Assembly: GCA_002007315.1 (NCBI GenBank)
Contig: LNZQ01000088.1
Coordinates: 1-50,570, forward strand
From: Epulopiscium sp. Nele67-Bin004
Lineage (GTDB): Bacteria; Bacillota_A; Clostridia; Lachnospirales; Cellulosilyticaceae
Direction of reading: 5' to 3'
Length of the DNA stretch: 50,570 nt
The notes under the pieces are model-generated. The model was given only the letters and a program-made list of their open reading frames with translations, ran no database searches and was not told the origin of the DNA. This document shows positions 1 to 8,444 of the stretch, piece by piece. A program made the position numbers and the translations under genes. Positions within the stretch are counted from its first letter, which is position 1; the number at the start of each line of letters is the position of its first letter.

Positions 1-44
1 AATATATTTCCCATTAATTCCATTGGAACATTATATTGTTTCAT
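1..44 (-). CDS. 5' end of a gene cut by the left edge
   Basis: The TGA stop of the next small gene overlaps an ATG (ATGA, read 44 to 41). From this ATG the frame stays open to the edge and begins MKQYNVPMELMGN. An ATGA overlap is typical of translationally coupled genes, so this is probably the second gene of a two-gene operon. Only 14 codons are visible, too few to name a family. Confidence 0.4.
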   Translation of the reverse strand, partial: MKQYNVPMELMGNI

Positions 45-268
45 AATATTACACTTATCCCTTCTGGAATATCCCCTATATAACGAATGTATGTTTCGCT
101 ATCTTCATGCATATATTGTGCCATTTCCCGAATTACTTTATCTCGACTTTCACTATTAAGTACCACCTCGCCACCTATAATTTTACCGTTATCATCTTTT
201 TGACAGTTTATCATAAATATCCATTGACCATCAAACTCTTTGTTGATGTGAGCCATTAGTTTATACAT
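41..268 (-). CDS. small conserved-looking protein of unknown function (75 aa)
   Basis: The function is not recognised. The start is supported by a good ribosome binding site (AAGAGGTGAT) just upstream of the ATG at 268. The protein is soluble, with no signal peptide or membrane segment. It carries the phrases FDGQWIFMINCQKDD and GGEVVLNSESRDKVIREM, which look like a small alpha/beta domain. Its stop overlaps the start of the partial gene at the left edge, so the two are probably coupled as a pair. Small size and coupling would fit an accessory or antitoxin-like protein, but nothing in the sequence proves this. Confidence 0.65.
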   Translation of the reverse strand: MYKLMAHINKEFDGQWIFMINCQKDDNGKIIGGEVVLNSESRDKVIREMAQYMHEDSETYIRYIGDIPEGISVIL

Positions 269-329
269 TTATATCACCTCTTGAATTATTATACTTGGTG
301 GTGGGGATATTATCAAGCTGTTAAATTAC

Positions 330-360
330 AAAAAAAGTAGTAACTGTATAAGTCACTACT
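330..360 (-). terminator. intrinsic terminator of the DUF2442 gene
   Basis: A 10-bp stem (336..345 with 351..360, one wobble pair) has a 5-base loop and is followed on the minus strand by a run of Ts (331..336). The hairpin overlaps the TAG stop of the DUF2442 gene at 356..358. Confidence 0.65.
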
Positions 361-694
361 CTTTTTGCGTGTTTATTATTATTCCATCTTGATAAAGTAC
401 ATCTTTGCATATGTCAATTCTGTTTGACCAAACAACATCTGAATCAATATTATCATCAATATCCCAGCCTATACTTCCTAAATCATCAATAATAATGCTG
501 TGAAACTTAGGTAAGCTATTAAGAATTTTAAACATGCCGTGGTTCAATAAATGGGTACAATCGTATTTTTTTATTAATCCATCGGCAAATGTTATTGTTA
601 GTGTGTAATCGTCATGTGATTGTAGTGCTATTACTTTTGGGGTCATAAGGATTAGATTATACTCGTAAATTATTTTGCCACAACATGATGTCAT
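356..694 (-). CDS. DUF2442 family protein
   Basis: This is a small protein of about 112 residues whose core (TPKVIALQSHDDYTLTITF through GSIGWDIDDNIDSDVVW) has the pattern of DUF2442 (NE0471 N-terminal-like) proteins. These are often found near toxin-antitoxin genes, and their biochemical role is unknown. The ATG at 694 is chosen because AAAGGAG lies 9 nt upstream (704..710). An adjacent GTG at 697 and an internal ATG at 646 are alternatives. The internal one would give the usual family length but lacks a visible binding site. The gene overlaps the 3' end of the upstream zinc-ribbon gene by 38 bases, which suggests translational coupling. Confidence 0.75.
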   Translation of the reverse strand: MTSCCGKIIYEYNLILMTPKVIALQSHDDYTLTITFADGLIKKYDCTHLLNHGMFKILNSLPKFHSIIIDDLGSIGWDIDDNIDSDVVWSNRIDICKDVLYQDGIIINTQKE

Positions 695-923
695 CACAAC
701 TTACTCCTTTTGGTGCATTACCTCCACCCCTGCAAGCTGTACAATGACTTTGAATGCCATCTGGGTTATTACGAGTTTCTCTTTTGTCTGAAGTTCCAAA
801 TTCTTCTTCTCTATAAAATACATGATATCCGTTAATTTGCGAGCATTTAGGACAAGATTTATAACCTCCAATTCTAATAGATTGATTCAATGGTTTATTA
901 CATTTCTTACAAATTTTACACAT
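657..923 (-). CDS. small zinc-ribbon protein (88 aa)
   Basis: The protein opens with MCKICKKCNKPLNQS and continues with YKSCPKCSQ and SHCTACRGGG. This gives three CxxC-type pairs, as expected for one or two zinc-binding knuckles. No enzyme motif is present. The segment GTSDKRETRNNPDGIQSHC resembles small HNH-associated or phage-type zinc-ribbon proteins, but it is too short for a firm family call. The upstream binding site is weak (AAAGAGA about 8 nt before the ATG). The 3' end overlaps the DUF2442 gene. Base composition is like its surroundings. Confidence 0.6.
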   Translation of the reverse strand: MCKICKKCNKPLNQSIRIGGYKSCPKCSQINGYHVFYREEEFGTSDKRETRNNPDGIQSHCTACRGGGNAPKGVSCDDIMLWQNNLRV

Positions 924-948
924 ACTATCATTTCTCTTTTTTTATATT

Positions 949-984
949 AAAACCCCCCTCAAACCTAAGTTCAAGGGGGGTTTT
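949..984 (-). terminator. intrinsic terminator of ssrA
   Basis: AAAACCCCCC pairs with GGGGGGTTTT around a short loop. This gives a 10-bp stem, six pairs of them G-C, with T-rich flanks on both strands. It lies 10 bases beyond the 3' end of the tmRNA and just upstream of the zinc-ribbon gene. It would terminate ssrA on the minus strand and could also work for the plus strand. Confidence 0.85.
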
Positions 985-993
985 ATATCCAAA

Positions 994-1338
994 TGGAGGT
1001 GAGGGGAATCGAACCCCTGTCCGAAAGCCCATAAGGCGTGGTCTCTACCATTATAGTTACCGTTTTGACATTCCCTCTACCATACGCCCAGCAACAGGCT
1101 TACAGTTTCAGTAGCTTCATAGTTACGGCTTGTGGGCAAAGCTTAGCACAAGTCGTTCCCCGCTGTGTCGGTGTTTCGTTACAGCCTGCGGGTCAGCTGT
1201 AGGAAACAAGCAGCATTAAGCTGCTAGTGCAAAATTGTCTTCTGCGTTTACTTTAAATGTCCTCTTTTTACGTAGTGTAGACTTCCTACGAATGGCTGCC
1301 CCAACATACGTGACCCCCGTCGAAACCAGTGCACCCCC
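994..1338 (-). ncRNA. ssrA: transfer-messenger RNA (tmRNA)
   Basis: Read on the minus strand, the gene starts GGGGGTGCACTGGTTTCGAC and ends with a T-arm (GGGGTTCGATTCCCC) and CACCTCCA. GGGGGUG (1338..1332) pairs with CACCUCC to form the 7-bp acceptor stem, and A994 is the discriminator. CCA is not encoded and must be added afterwards. The tag reading frame (1245..1216) encodes AEDNFALAA followed by TAA, a clostridial-type degradation tag ending in ALAA. The length of about 345 nt is typical. tmRNA frees ribosomes stalled on broken mRNA and marks the nascent peptide for proteolysis. Its protein partner smpB lies immediately upstream on the same strand. A GC-rich palindrome (1336..1350) overlaps the mature 5' end and may matter for processing. 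Confidence 0.97.
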
Positions 1339-1363
1339 GAATAATTCGGGACACTAGGATAGA

Positions 1364-1834
1364 TTAGAGATTTTTTATTTTGAAATCTCTATCATTTTGG
1401 CGACGCACGTCTTTACTCGCTATGTCGTGTCGTTTGTCATGAAGTTTTTTACCTCTTGCGAGTCCTATCTCCATTTTAACCAAACTTCCCTTAATATATA
1501 CTTTAAGTGGAACGATAGTTGTACCTTTTGTTGCCACGCTTGCAATAAGTTTGTTTATCTCCTTTTTGTGAAGAAGAAGTTTTCTTGTACGAAGTGGCTC
1601 CTTATTAAAGATATTTCCTTTGTCATAAGGATTGATATGCATATTAAAAACGAACGCTTCACCGTCTTTTATACGTATAAAACTCTCTTTTATAGAGCCA
1701 CTACCCGCCCTAATCGACTTAACTTCTGTTCCAACAAGAACCATACCCGCTTCAAAAGTTTCATCTATAAAATAATCATAGTAAGCTTTTTTGTTTTGGG
1801 CAATAAGTTTGTAGCCTGTCCTGTCTTTAGCCAT
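1364..1834 (-). CDS. smpB: SsrA-binding protein SmpB
   Basis: SmpB binds the tRNA-like part of tmRNA and delivers it to stalled ribosomes (trans-translation). The 156-residue protein has the family's usual length. The recognisable run is [48 protein letters not shown] and NPYDKGN, forming the oligonucleotide-binding barrel. The basic tail [19 protein letters not shown] folds as a helix on the ribosome. The start at 1834 is preceded by AAAGGAGG. It lies 26 bases upstream of ssrA on the same strand, the common arrangement in Firmicutes, so the two are probably co-transcribed. Confidence 0.97.
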   Translation of the reverse strand: MAKDRTGYKLIAQNKKAYYDYFIDETFEAGMVLVGTEVKSIRAGSGSIKESFIRIKDGEAFVFNMHINPYDKGNIFNKEPLRTRKLLLHKKEINKLIASVATKGTTIVPLKVYIKGSLVKMEIGLARGKKLHDKRHDIASKDVRRQNDRDFKIKNL

Positions 1835-1921
1835 GATATCCTCCTTTTTACAACATATTCCACATATAGTGATACTACATTATAACACACTCCCCAAAAA
1901 TTTCAAGCCCTAATTTGAAAT

Positions 1922-2986
1922 TTATTGTCCAAGTAGGCTAAATTTATTTTCCACAGCGAAATTATTTGTGTTATATAGCAACAAAACGTCCTCAATTTGT
2001 TGTTCTCTCGCATAATCTGCTATACGTATATTCAAAAATCGCAAGTCTAATATGTGTATTTCGCTAAAGTGTGGCAACAAAAACGGTATGAAACAATTTG
2101 CATACGAGTCTTTTAATATTATAAGTTTGTTGTCCGTTTGGACTTCGGTTTCCACGATTACCAACGGGTGATTGTTGTCAAAAAATATGCTATACACGTC
2201 TTTCTCATCTGCGTGGGACATCTCATAGACCGAGTTTGTCACGATATTATCAAGCACATACGTAACCGTTACGCCCTCTGGCTTGATTGGCGTAAAAATC
2301 TCAACTGTGTCAGGCTCTGCAAACACAAAGTTTCCTTTAGAAAACAGCGTTCCATAAAAGCTTTCCGACACAACTTGCCTATCCATCTGCCCTAGGGACG
2401 TTGCCTCCAAACCATACGCCTCACAAAATTCCACATACGCATAATACGCCCCCAGCGTCGTCCAGTGGTGGTCGGTCTTATAGTAAATATATTCGCTATC
2501 GTTAGTTTTGAGCGTGTTCACGACATCAACCGTCGTCACGCTACCCTCCACGCCTTCATAATACGTATCTATAAATTGCAACTCATCAAATGTAGGTGCA
2601 TATAAAGGAAGTTTCTCCTGCAAAATTAACGTTGAAGTTGGTGCAATCAGCAAATATGTGTTTAATGACTGCCCAAAGTTGCTAATGTAGTCAATATTTC
2701 TATACATTAAACTCTCGTCTACCTCGCCAAACTTATCCAAAAAATATCCATCATCACCGATAAACACACCGTTGTTATCCGTCTTTTTTAACACAAGTTC
2801 GGTACTCGATTTTAGAGCTATAAACGTGTTTCTAAATGGAAATTGGTCGGCAAAATACGTTTCAAAATCATCACCCACTTGTGCAAGCGTACGATTTTCA
2901 AGGCTTGAAAACTCTATATCATCAATCACAAAGTGTAGCACCAAAAAACTTGAAATGTATATTATAAAGCTTACTACCAGTTTCAC
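1922..2986 (-). CDS. DHHW family protein (AlgJ/AlgX-like, SGNH-hydrolase-like)
   Basis: This protein of about 354 residues has one N-terminal membrane anchor (VVSFIIYISSFLVLHFVI) followed by an extracellular domain. It carries the defining YYKTDHHWT motif near residue 170 and a later KDSYAN block, the layout of the DHHW/AlgX-type SGNH-like domain. It would work with the adjacent MBOAT protein: the MBOAT passes acetyl groups across the membrane and the DHHW protein places them on a surface glycan. The start is GTG at 2986, 8 bases after AGGAGG. An upstream GTG at 2995 lies too close to that site. The binding site overlaps the MBOAT stop, so the two are translationally coupled. The glycan substrate cannot be told from sequence. 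Confidence 0.85.
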   Translation of the reverse strand: MKLVVSFIIYISSFLVLHFVIDDIEFSSLENRTLAQVGDDFETYFADQFPFRNTFIALKSSTELVLKKTDNNGVFIGDDGYFLDKFGEVDESLMYRNIDYISNFGQSLNTYLLIAPTSTLILQEKLPLYAPTFDELQFIDTYYEGVEGSVTTVDVVNTLKTNDSEYIYYKTDHHWTTLGAYYAYVEFCEAYGLEATSLGQMDRQVVSESFYGTLFSKGNFVFAEPDTVEIFTPIKPEGVTVTYVLDNIVTNSVYEMSHADEKDVYSIFFDNNHPLVIVETEVQTDNKLIILKDSYANCFIPFLLPHFSEIHILDLRFLNIRIADYAREQQIEDVLLLYNTNNFAVENKFSLLGQ

Positions 2987-2998
2987 CTGCCCCACCTC

Positions 2999-4372
2999 CT
3001 AAAATCTAAAATACAAAAACGGGTTAAACGTCGAGTCAACAAGGTACGCCGTGCTAAGCACCAACACGCCCATATAAAATACGTATACAACGTTTTTGTT
3101 AAGACGCTGCCCCAAATTGCTCATTATAGGCGTTGCAAATACTATAGCCACAACCAAAGTTACGGCGTAGTTTCTCACATAATACAACGCAAAGTTATCG
3201 ACAAATCCATTTGCCCCAAACATCGCCCCCAAATAGTCACCTATTTGACCAATATCTTCAATCGCAAAAAACACCCAGCTTATTAGCACAACAAATATCA
3301 AATACATGTGTGACACCAACTTTGGTAATCGTTCCAAAATGTCTAACAGCCACGTTCGTTCAACGACCATAAGCCCCCCAAACATAAGCCCCCACACGAT
3401 AAAATTCCAGTTTGCACCGTGCCAAAGCCCCGTCAAAAACCACACCACAAGCAAGTTAAAATAAAATCTCGGCTTGCCAACTCTGTTCCCACCAAGTGGA
3501 ATGTACACGTATTCCCTAAACCAACTGCCAAGAGTTATGTGCCAGCGTCGCCAAAACTCCGTTACGCTTTTTGAAACGTACGGATGTCTAAAGTTTTCGG
3601 GCAAATTAAAGCCCATCATATGCCCAAGCCCTATCGCCATATCCGAATATCCGCTAAAGTCAAAATAAATTTGCAGTGCGAATGCCACAATTCCAAGCCA
3701 CGCAGAGGCAACCGTCAGTTGGTCTGCCCCTTGCATCGTCTCCCAAAGCAGTCCAACGCTATTTGCAATCAATACTTTTTTGCCAAGCCCTTGGATAAAC
3801 CTTTCAACACCAAGTTCAAATTGTGATATCGTTTCTTTTCGGTCGTTAAGCTCTTTTTCTATCGTTTGATACTGAACTATCGGGCCTGCTATAAGTTGTG
3901 GAAACATAGCAACGTATGCCCCAAACGATATGATGTTTCGTTGCACGGCTATTTTTTCTCGGTACAAGTCAATTGTGTATGACATCGTTTGAAACGTATA
4001 AAATGAAATCCCAATTGGTAGTGCAACTTCAAACCACTTTATATTTAAACCTAACACGTTGTTTATATTATCCACAAAAAAGTTGGAATATTTGAAAAAT
4101 GCAAGCAACCCCATATTTGCACAGATCGAAGTTATCATTCCAAGTTTCGCAATTTTTTTGTTGTCCCTAAATTTGTTGATAAACAGCCCCAAACTATAAT
4201 CTAACACTGTTGAGAATATCATCAGCCCCACATATATAGGCTCTCCCCAAGCGTAAAAAATTAGGCTTGCCGCAAACAAAATAAAATTACGCAACCCCCG
4301 TGGAGCTACGTAATATATCGCTAAAAATATCGGTAGGAACACAAATAAAAATACTAAACTACTAAATACCAA
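2999..4372 (-). CDS. MBOAT family O-acyltransferase (AlgI/DltB-like)
   Basis: A 457-residue polytopic membrane protein with about ten hydrophobic segments. It has the family blocks LPIGISFYTFQTMSYTIDLY, AMFPQLIAGPIVQY, FDFSGYSDMAIGLG, FWRRWHITLGSWFREYVYIP and GLWHGANWNFIVWG. The His in the last block is the catalytic histidine of membrane-bound O-acyltransferases. Such proteins move acetyl groups from the cytoplasm to surface polysaccharides. The start codon is TTG at 4372, placed 8 bases after GGGGAGG; the nearby ATG at 4379 is out of frame. The gene sits between a DUF4358 lipoprotein and a DHHW protein, a trio typical of clostridial acetylation loci. Confidence 0.93.
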   Translation of the reverse strand: MVFSSLVFLFVFLPIFLAIYYVAPRGLRNFILFAASLIFYAWGEPIYVGLMIFSTVLDYSLGLFINKFRDNKKIAKLGMITSICANMGLLAFFKYSNFFVDNINNVLGLNIKWFEVALPIGISFYTFQTMSYTIDLYREKIAVQRNIISFGAYVAMFPQLIAGPIVQYQTIEKELNDRKETISQFELGVERFIQGLGKKVLIANSVGLLWETMQGADQLTVASAWLGIVAFALQIYFDFSGYSDMAIGLGHMMGFNLPENFRHPYVSKSVTEFWRRWHITLGSWFREYVYIPLGGNRVGKPRFYFNLLVVWFLTGLWHGANWNFIVWGLMFGGLMVVERTWLLDILERLPKLVSHMYLIFVVLISWVFFAIEDIGQIGDYLGAMFGANGFVDNFALYYVRNYAVTLVVAIVFATPIMSNLGQRLNKNVVYVFYMGVLVLSTAYLVDSTFNPFLYFRF

Positions 4373-4448
4373 TTGTCATTCCTCCCCACGCAAGCAAATT
4401 GCCTTTGCTATATTATATATTTTGTTACAATTGTGTGTCAACATAAAC

Positions 4449-4925
4449 TTATTCAAATATTGAGTTGAAGTTCGCAACTAGTTGAGCCACCTCTTCGTCA
4501 ACAGCCATCAACACATAGTTTTGATGCACTACAACTTGCGCCTCGTTAACTATTTCTATGTGAGATGGATAAAACGCTCCTCCATTTTGCAAGTCCTGAA
4601 CTCTTGACGTTAAATTTTGTGCAACTGTGTTAACGTCTTCCATATCTTCAACTCTAAACACTGCTATTTCCGTAATTTGTCCCGTCATCGCAGGCATTAT
4701 AACTTTGTAGTCCGTCACCAAGCTAAGGTCAACCCCATACAAATCAACAACTAACGAGTCGTCAGCGTCCATAACCATTGGCGTCATTCCAACCCCGTCA
4801 ACAGTTGCATTATAAACTTCTTCTGCTGTCATCGTTATTGCAACTTCATCTGGTGTACTCTCCCCAGAACTACACCCCACTAAAGCTACTGATGCCACAG
4901 CACCTATCAAAAATAATTTTTTCAT
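4449..4925 (-). CDS. DUF4358 lipoprotein
   Basis: A 158-residue secreted lipoprotein with a short signal peptide (MKKLFLIGAVASVAL) ending in a lipobox, LVGC, with the modified Cys at residue 18. The mature part (EVYNATVDGVGMTPMVMDAD, VDLYGVDLSLVTDY, AEIAVFRVED-like region) matches the DUF4358 pattern, a family of unknown function often encoded beside MBOAT and DHHW genes. It is probably the first gene of the acetylation cassette and may be an accessory factor outside the membrane (inference). The start is preceded by AGGAGTGAC. The 76-base gap to the MBOAT gene holds no strong terminator. Confidence 0.82.
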   Translation of the reverse strand: MKKLFLIGAVASVALVGCSSGESTPDEVAITMTAEEVYNATVDGVGMTPMVMDADDSLVVDLYGVDLSLVTDYKVIMPAMTGQITEIAVFRVEDMEDVNTVAQNLTSRVQDLQNGGAFYPSHIEIVNEAQVVVHQNYVLMAVDEEVAQLVANFNSIFE

Positions 4926-4970
4926 AATTTGTCACTCCTTTTTTATATGTTATAATATATTAGACGCAAT

Positions 4971-4998
4971 AAAAGCCTAGCAAGTTCCCTCTCTAGGC
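4971..4998 (-). terminator. terminator between the 180-aa gene and the acetylation cassette
   Basis: GCCTAG (4975..4980) pairs with CTAGGC (4993..4998). On the minus strand the stem is followed by TTTTATT. It lies just past the stop of the unknown gene at 5007..5549. The stem is only 6 bp, so strength is uncertain. Confidence 0.55.
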
Positions 4999-5006
4999 AA
5001 TATTTT

Positions 5007-5549
5007 TTACATCGAACAATCTATTACGTACAACACATCACTATATAACGTTTCTATTATAAATTGTTTCCTAATTGTGCTAGGTTCTTCAACTTTGAAA
5101 TACATGCACATTGGCAAGTCCTCTTTTAATGCATCTTCAAGTTTCATCATGTCTACTAAATTGCTGATTTTATCTGGATTATCTACGTCATATATAATCG
5201 GGCTTGATGCCATAACTCGTCTTTCTGTTGCAGTGTATACGTATTTGTACGTCGGCTTAACTTTGTATTTTATATGCAACGAATTAAGTATTGCTTCTAT
5301 TTCTTGTTGCCATTTCACCATAGATTTGTAACTATTGTAATAATCTTCGCTATACCCTTGTACGTCAATATTTACATCGTTAACGTTTTCTCCTAGCACC
5401 AAATTTATGTATTGTCTTGTTTGGGGCACTAGACATTCTGGAGCATGAATTTTCATTCCTTGTATATTGTTAATGTCATCGTATTCAATTTTCACTCTAT
5501 GATTATCACGTTCACACATTTCAATTATATTTATCAACTTATCTAACAT
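5007..5549 (-). CDS. hypothetical protein (180 aa)
   Basis: The function is not recognised. It is a soluble protein with an N-terminal helix (MLDKLINIIEMCERDNHRVK) and alternating charged and aliphatic segments. It has no signal peptide, membrane span or known catalytic motif. The start is supported by AAGGGAGAT upstream of the ATG at 5549. It lies between secA and the acetylation cassette on the same strand, with terminators on both sides, so it is probably transcribed alone. One distinctive segment is NDVNIDVQGYSEDYYNSYKS. A lineage-restricted protein is the simplest reading. Confidence 0.7.
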   Translation of the reverse strand: MLDKLINIIEMCERDNHRVKIEYDDINNIQGMKIHAPECLVPQTRQYINLVLGENVNDVNIDVQGYSEDYYNSYKSMVKWQQEIEAILNSLHIKYKVKPTYKYVYTATERRVMASSPIIYDVDNPDKISNLVDMMKLEDALKEDLPMCMYFKVEEPSTIRKQFIIETLYSDVLYVIDCSM

Positions 5550-5628
5550 AGTCTATCTCCCTTCACCATCAAGCTGTGTAATATAATTTTACACTAAGTT
5601 CACAACATATACAATGATTTTATGAACA

Positions 5629-5665
5629 AAAAAGCGGTCTAGCAACTATTACCAGACCACTTTTT
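5629..5665 (-). terminator. intrinsic terminator of secA
   Basis: A 12-bp stem (5629..5640 with 5654..5665, one wobble) has a 13-base loop. It ends in Ts on the minus strand and lies 9 bases past the secA stop. It is A/T-symmetric and could work in both directions. Confidence 0.85.
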
Positions 5666-5673
5666 GCTATTTT

Positions 5674-8247
5674 TTATGATTTTCCACAACAGTTTTTGTA
5701 TTTTTTGCCACTTCCACATGGACATGGGTCGTTTCTGCCAATTTTATCTGTTTTCACAGGTTTGGCAATCAAACTGCTGTCTTTGTTGTTTGTTACAGCG
5801 TCTTTAAACACTGATTCACGTTTAATTTCTTTATTTGGTGCAACTCTAACGTGGAACAACGCCTTAACTGTGTCTTCTTGAATATTTGATGTCATTTCTT
5901 CAAACATTTCAAAACTCACATATTTGTACTCAATCAATGGATTACGTTGTCCATACGCTTGCAAGTTGATACCTTGTCGAACTTGCTCAATGTTATCAAG
6001 GTGATCCATCCATTTTTGGTCGATAACTTTTAATAACATTACACGCTCAATTTCACGAATTCTTTCGCCAACTTCTTCTTCTTTTTCTTCATAAAGCTTG
6101 GCTGCTTTTTCATATAGCATTTCTTTAAGCGTCTCTTCTGATAAGTCTTTTTGCCCACTTTCAAACGTCACTTCATGTCCATAAGGAATAAACGTATTTA
6201 AGTGTTCAATCAAGCTAGCCAAATCCCAATCTTCTGGATATTCAATACCCGAAATTGCGTTATCAACTGCTGTATTAATAACGTTTTTCGTCATATTCAA
6301 TATGTTTTCTTTAATGTTTTCGTTTGTAAGAACTTTGTATCGTTCTGCATAAATAATTTCACGTTGCTCATTCATAATTCTATCGTATTCAAGCAAGTGT
6401 TTACGAATACCGTAGTTGTTGCTTTCAACTTTAGTTTGGGCACGCTCAATAGCTTTTGACAAAATGTTATGAACGATAGGCTCATCTTCTTCAAGCCCAA
6501 GTGCAGCAAACGTTTTTAGTGTCGCTTCTGGCATAAACAGACGCATAAGGTTATCTTCAAGTGCAAGATAAAATCTTGATTCACCCGGATCCCCTTGTCT
6601 ACCTGCACGCCCTCTAAGCTGATTATCTATACGACGTGATTCATGTCGCTCCGTACCGATAATTTTTAGCCCACCAATTTCTTGAACGCCTTCTTGAAGT
6701 TTGATATCCGTACCACGTCCAGCCATGTTTGTTGCAATAGTAACAGCACCTTTATGTCCTGCTGCTGCAACAATTTCTGCCTCTTGTTCGTGATATTTAG
6801 CATTAAGAACTTTGTGTTTAATTCCTTCCTTTTTAAGGAGTTTGCTTAATAGTTCTGAAGTGTCGATATTAACTGTACCTACCAAAACAGGTTGTTGCTT
6901 TTCAACTGACTCTTTTATATCTTTAATAATAGCCATAAACTTACCTTTTTCAGTAGTGTATACAACGTCAACGTGGTCAATACGTTGGATAGGTCTATTT
7001 GTTGGAATAACGATAACGTCCATTCCGTAAATTTCTCTAAATTCGCCTTCTTCAGTTAGTGCTGTACCTGTCATACCACACTTTTTCTTGTAACGGTTAA
7101 AGAAGTTTTGGAACGTAATAGTTGCAAGAGTTTTACTTTCTTTTTTAACTTCAACGCCTTCTTTTGCTTCAATCGCTTGGTGTAAACCGTCTGAATATCT
7201 ACGCCCGTCCATAAGTCGCCCTGTATGGTCATCAACGATTACGATTTCGCCTTCTTCACTTATAATGTAGTCTTTTTCTAAGTGCATTAAGTTGTGTGCT
7301 TTTAGAGCTATCGTAATGTGATGTTGCGTTTCCATATTGTCAGGGTCTGCAAGGTTTTCGATACCAAAATATTGTTCAGCTTTTTTAACCCCATCTTCTG
7401 TAAGAGTTACTGAACGTTGCTTTTCATCAACGATAAAATCGCCTTCTTCTTCAATTTCTTCACGCATAAGTGTAGCCATTGCAGATTCTTCGCCTAGTAG
7501 TTGTCCTTTTTTCAAACGTCTAACAAATATATCTGCTGCTTTGTATAAATGCGTTGATTTAGTACCTTGCCCCGAAATAATAAGTGGTGTACGTGCCTCG
7601 TCAATTAAAACCGAGTCAACCTCATCTATAATTGCAAAATGTAGGTCACGTTGAACCATGTCATGTGCATACAAAACCATGTTATCTCTTAGGTAATCAA
7701 ATCCAAACTCGTTGTTTGTACCATAAGTTATATCAGACAAATATGCATTTCTTCTAGTGTTGTTGTCCATATTACTTAAAATACAGCCAACAGTTAACCC
7801 TAAAAAGTTATATAGTTTTCCCATTTCCTCGGCATCACGGTGTGCAAGGTAATCATTTACTGTGATAACGTGTACCCCTTTGCCCGCAAGTGCATTTAAA
7901 TATGCTGGAAGTGTTGCAACAAGAGTTTTACCTTCCCCTGTTCTCATCTCAGCGATACGCCCGTGGTGTAGTATAATTCCACCTATTAGCTGCACACGGT
8001 AGTGCTTCATGTTCATAACACGTGCTGACGCCTCACGACATACGGCATATGCTTCTGGCAAAATGTGGTCAAGTGACTCACCGTCGGCAATTCTCTTTTT
8101 GAATTCCTCAGTTTTTTCTTTCAGCTCATCACCTGTAAGCTTTGATATTTCTGGATCTAGCTTTTCAATTTGCGTTATAATGCTTTCGATACGCTTTAAC
8201 TCTCGTTGTGAGTGCGTACCAAATATTTTCTCAACTAATCCTTTCAA
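5674..8247 (-). CDS. secA: preprotein translocase ATPase SecA
   Basis: SecA is the motor that pushes secretory proteins through SecYEG at the membrane. The 857-residue protein is full length. It has Walker [17 protein letters not shown] at about 101-116, the [19 protein letters not shown] block near 210, the preprotein cross-linking and helicase II domains with GRGTDIKL and [20 protein letters not shown], and the C-terminal zinc motif [18 protein letters not shown], which contacts SecB or lipids in other bacteria. The start is TTG at 8247 with AAGGTGAT upstream; no in-frame ATG fits better. It is monocistronic, divergent from the MATE gene and followed by its own terminator. The C-terminal zinc motif is intact. 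Confidence 0.98.
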   Translation of the reverse strand: MKGLVEKIFGTHSQRELKRIESIITQIEKLDPEISKLTGDELKEKTEEFKKRIADGESLDHILPEAYAVCREASARVMNMKHYRVQLIGGIILHHGRIAEMRTGEGKTLVATLPAYLNALAGKGVHVITVNDYLAHRDAEEMGKLYNFLGLTVGCILSNMDNNTRRNAYLSDITYGTNNEFGFDYLRDNMVLYAHDMVQRDLHFAIIDEVDSVLIDEARTPLIISGQGTKSTHLYKAADIFVRRLKKGQLLGEESAMATLMREEIEEEGDFIVDEKQRSVTLTEDGVKKAEQYFGIENLADPDNMETQHHITIALKAHNLMHLEKDYIISEEGEIVIVDDHTGRLMDGRRYSDGLHQAIEAKEGVEVKKESKTLATITFQNFFNRYKKKCGMTGTALTEEGEFREIYGMDVIVIPTNRPIQRIDHVDVVYTTEKGKFMAIIKDIKESVEKQQPVLVGTVNIDTSELLSKLLKKEGIKHKVLNAKYHEQEAEIVAAAGHKGAVTIATNMAGRGTDIKLQEGVQEIGGLKIIGTERHESRRIDNQLRGRAGRQGDPGESRFYLALEDNLMRLFMPEATLKTFAALGLEEDEPIVHNILSKAIERAQTKVESNNYGIRKHLLEYDRIMNEQREIIYAERYKVLTNENIKENILNMTKNVINTAVDNAISGIEYPEDWDLASLIEHLNTFIPYGHEVTFESGQKDLSEETLKEMLYEKAAKLYEEKEEEVGERIREIERVMLLKVIDQKWMDHLDNIEQVRQGINLQAYGQRNPLIEYKYVSFEMFEEMTSNIQEDTVKALFHVRVAPNKEIKRESVFKDAVTNNKDSSLIAKPVKTDKIGRNDPCPCGSGKKYKNCCGKS

Positions 8248-8377
8248 TCTTTATCACCTTTTTTCTATATAAAATTTAACACATCTTTTAGTATATCAAA
8301 TTACATAACGACTTACAAGACAGTTAGACTCTTACTAATTTAATTTTGCCAAAAACTTCGATTATTACGCATGTTTT

Positions 8378-8407
8378 TTGTAAAAACCGTAAATAGTGTG
8401 GTAAAAT
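8378..8407 (+). promoter_or_regulatory. likely promoter of the MATE gene
   Basis: TTGTAA (8378..8383), an 18-base spacer and TAAAAT (8402..8407), with TGG directly before the -10 (extended -10 pattern). It lies 37 bases upstream of the MATE start codon. The -35 is imperfect. Confidence 0.45.
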
Positions 8408-8444
8408 ACTATTTGTTATTTAAATTAAATAGAGGTGAAATTTT

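Noticed and set aside
890..1114. Plus-strand open frame of 74 codons
   Set aside because: It runs antisense through the tmRNA gene and its terminator and has no binding site; the tmRNA explains the region.
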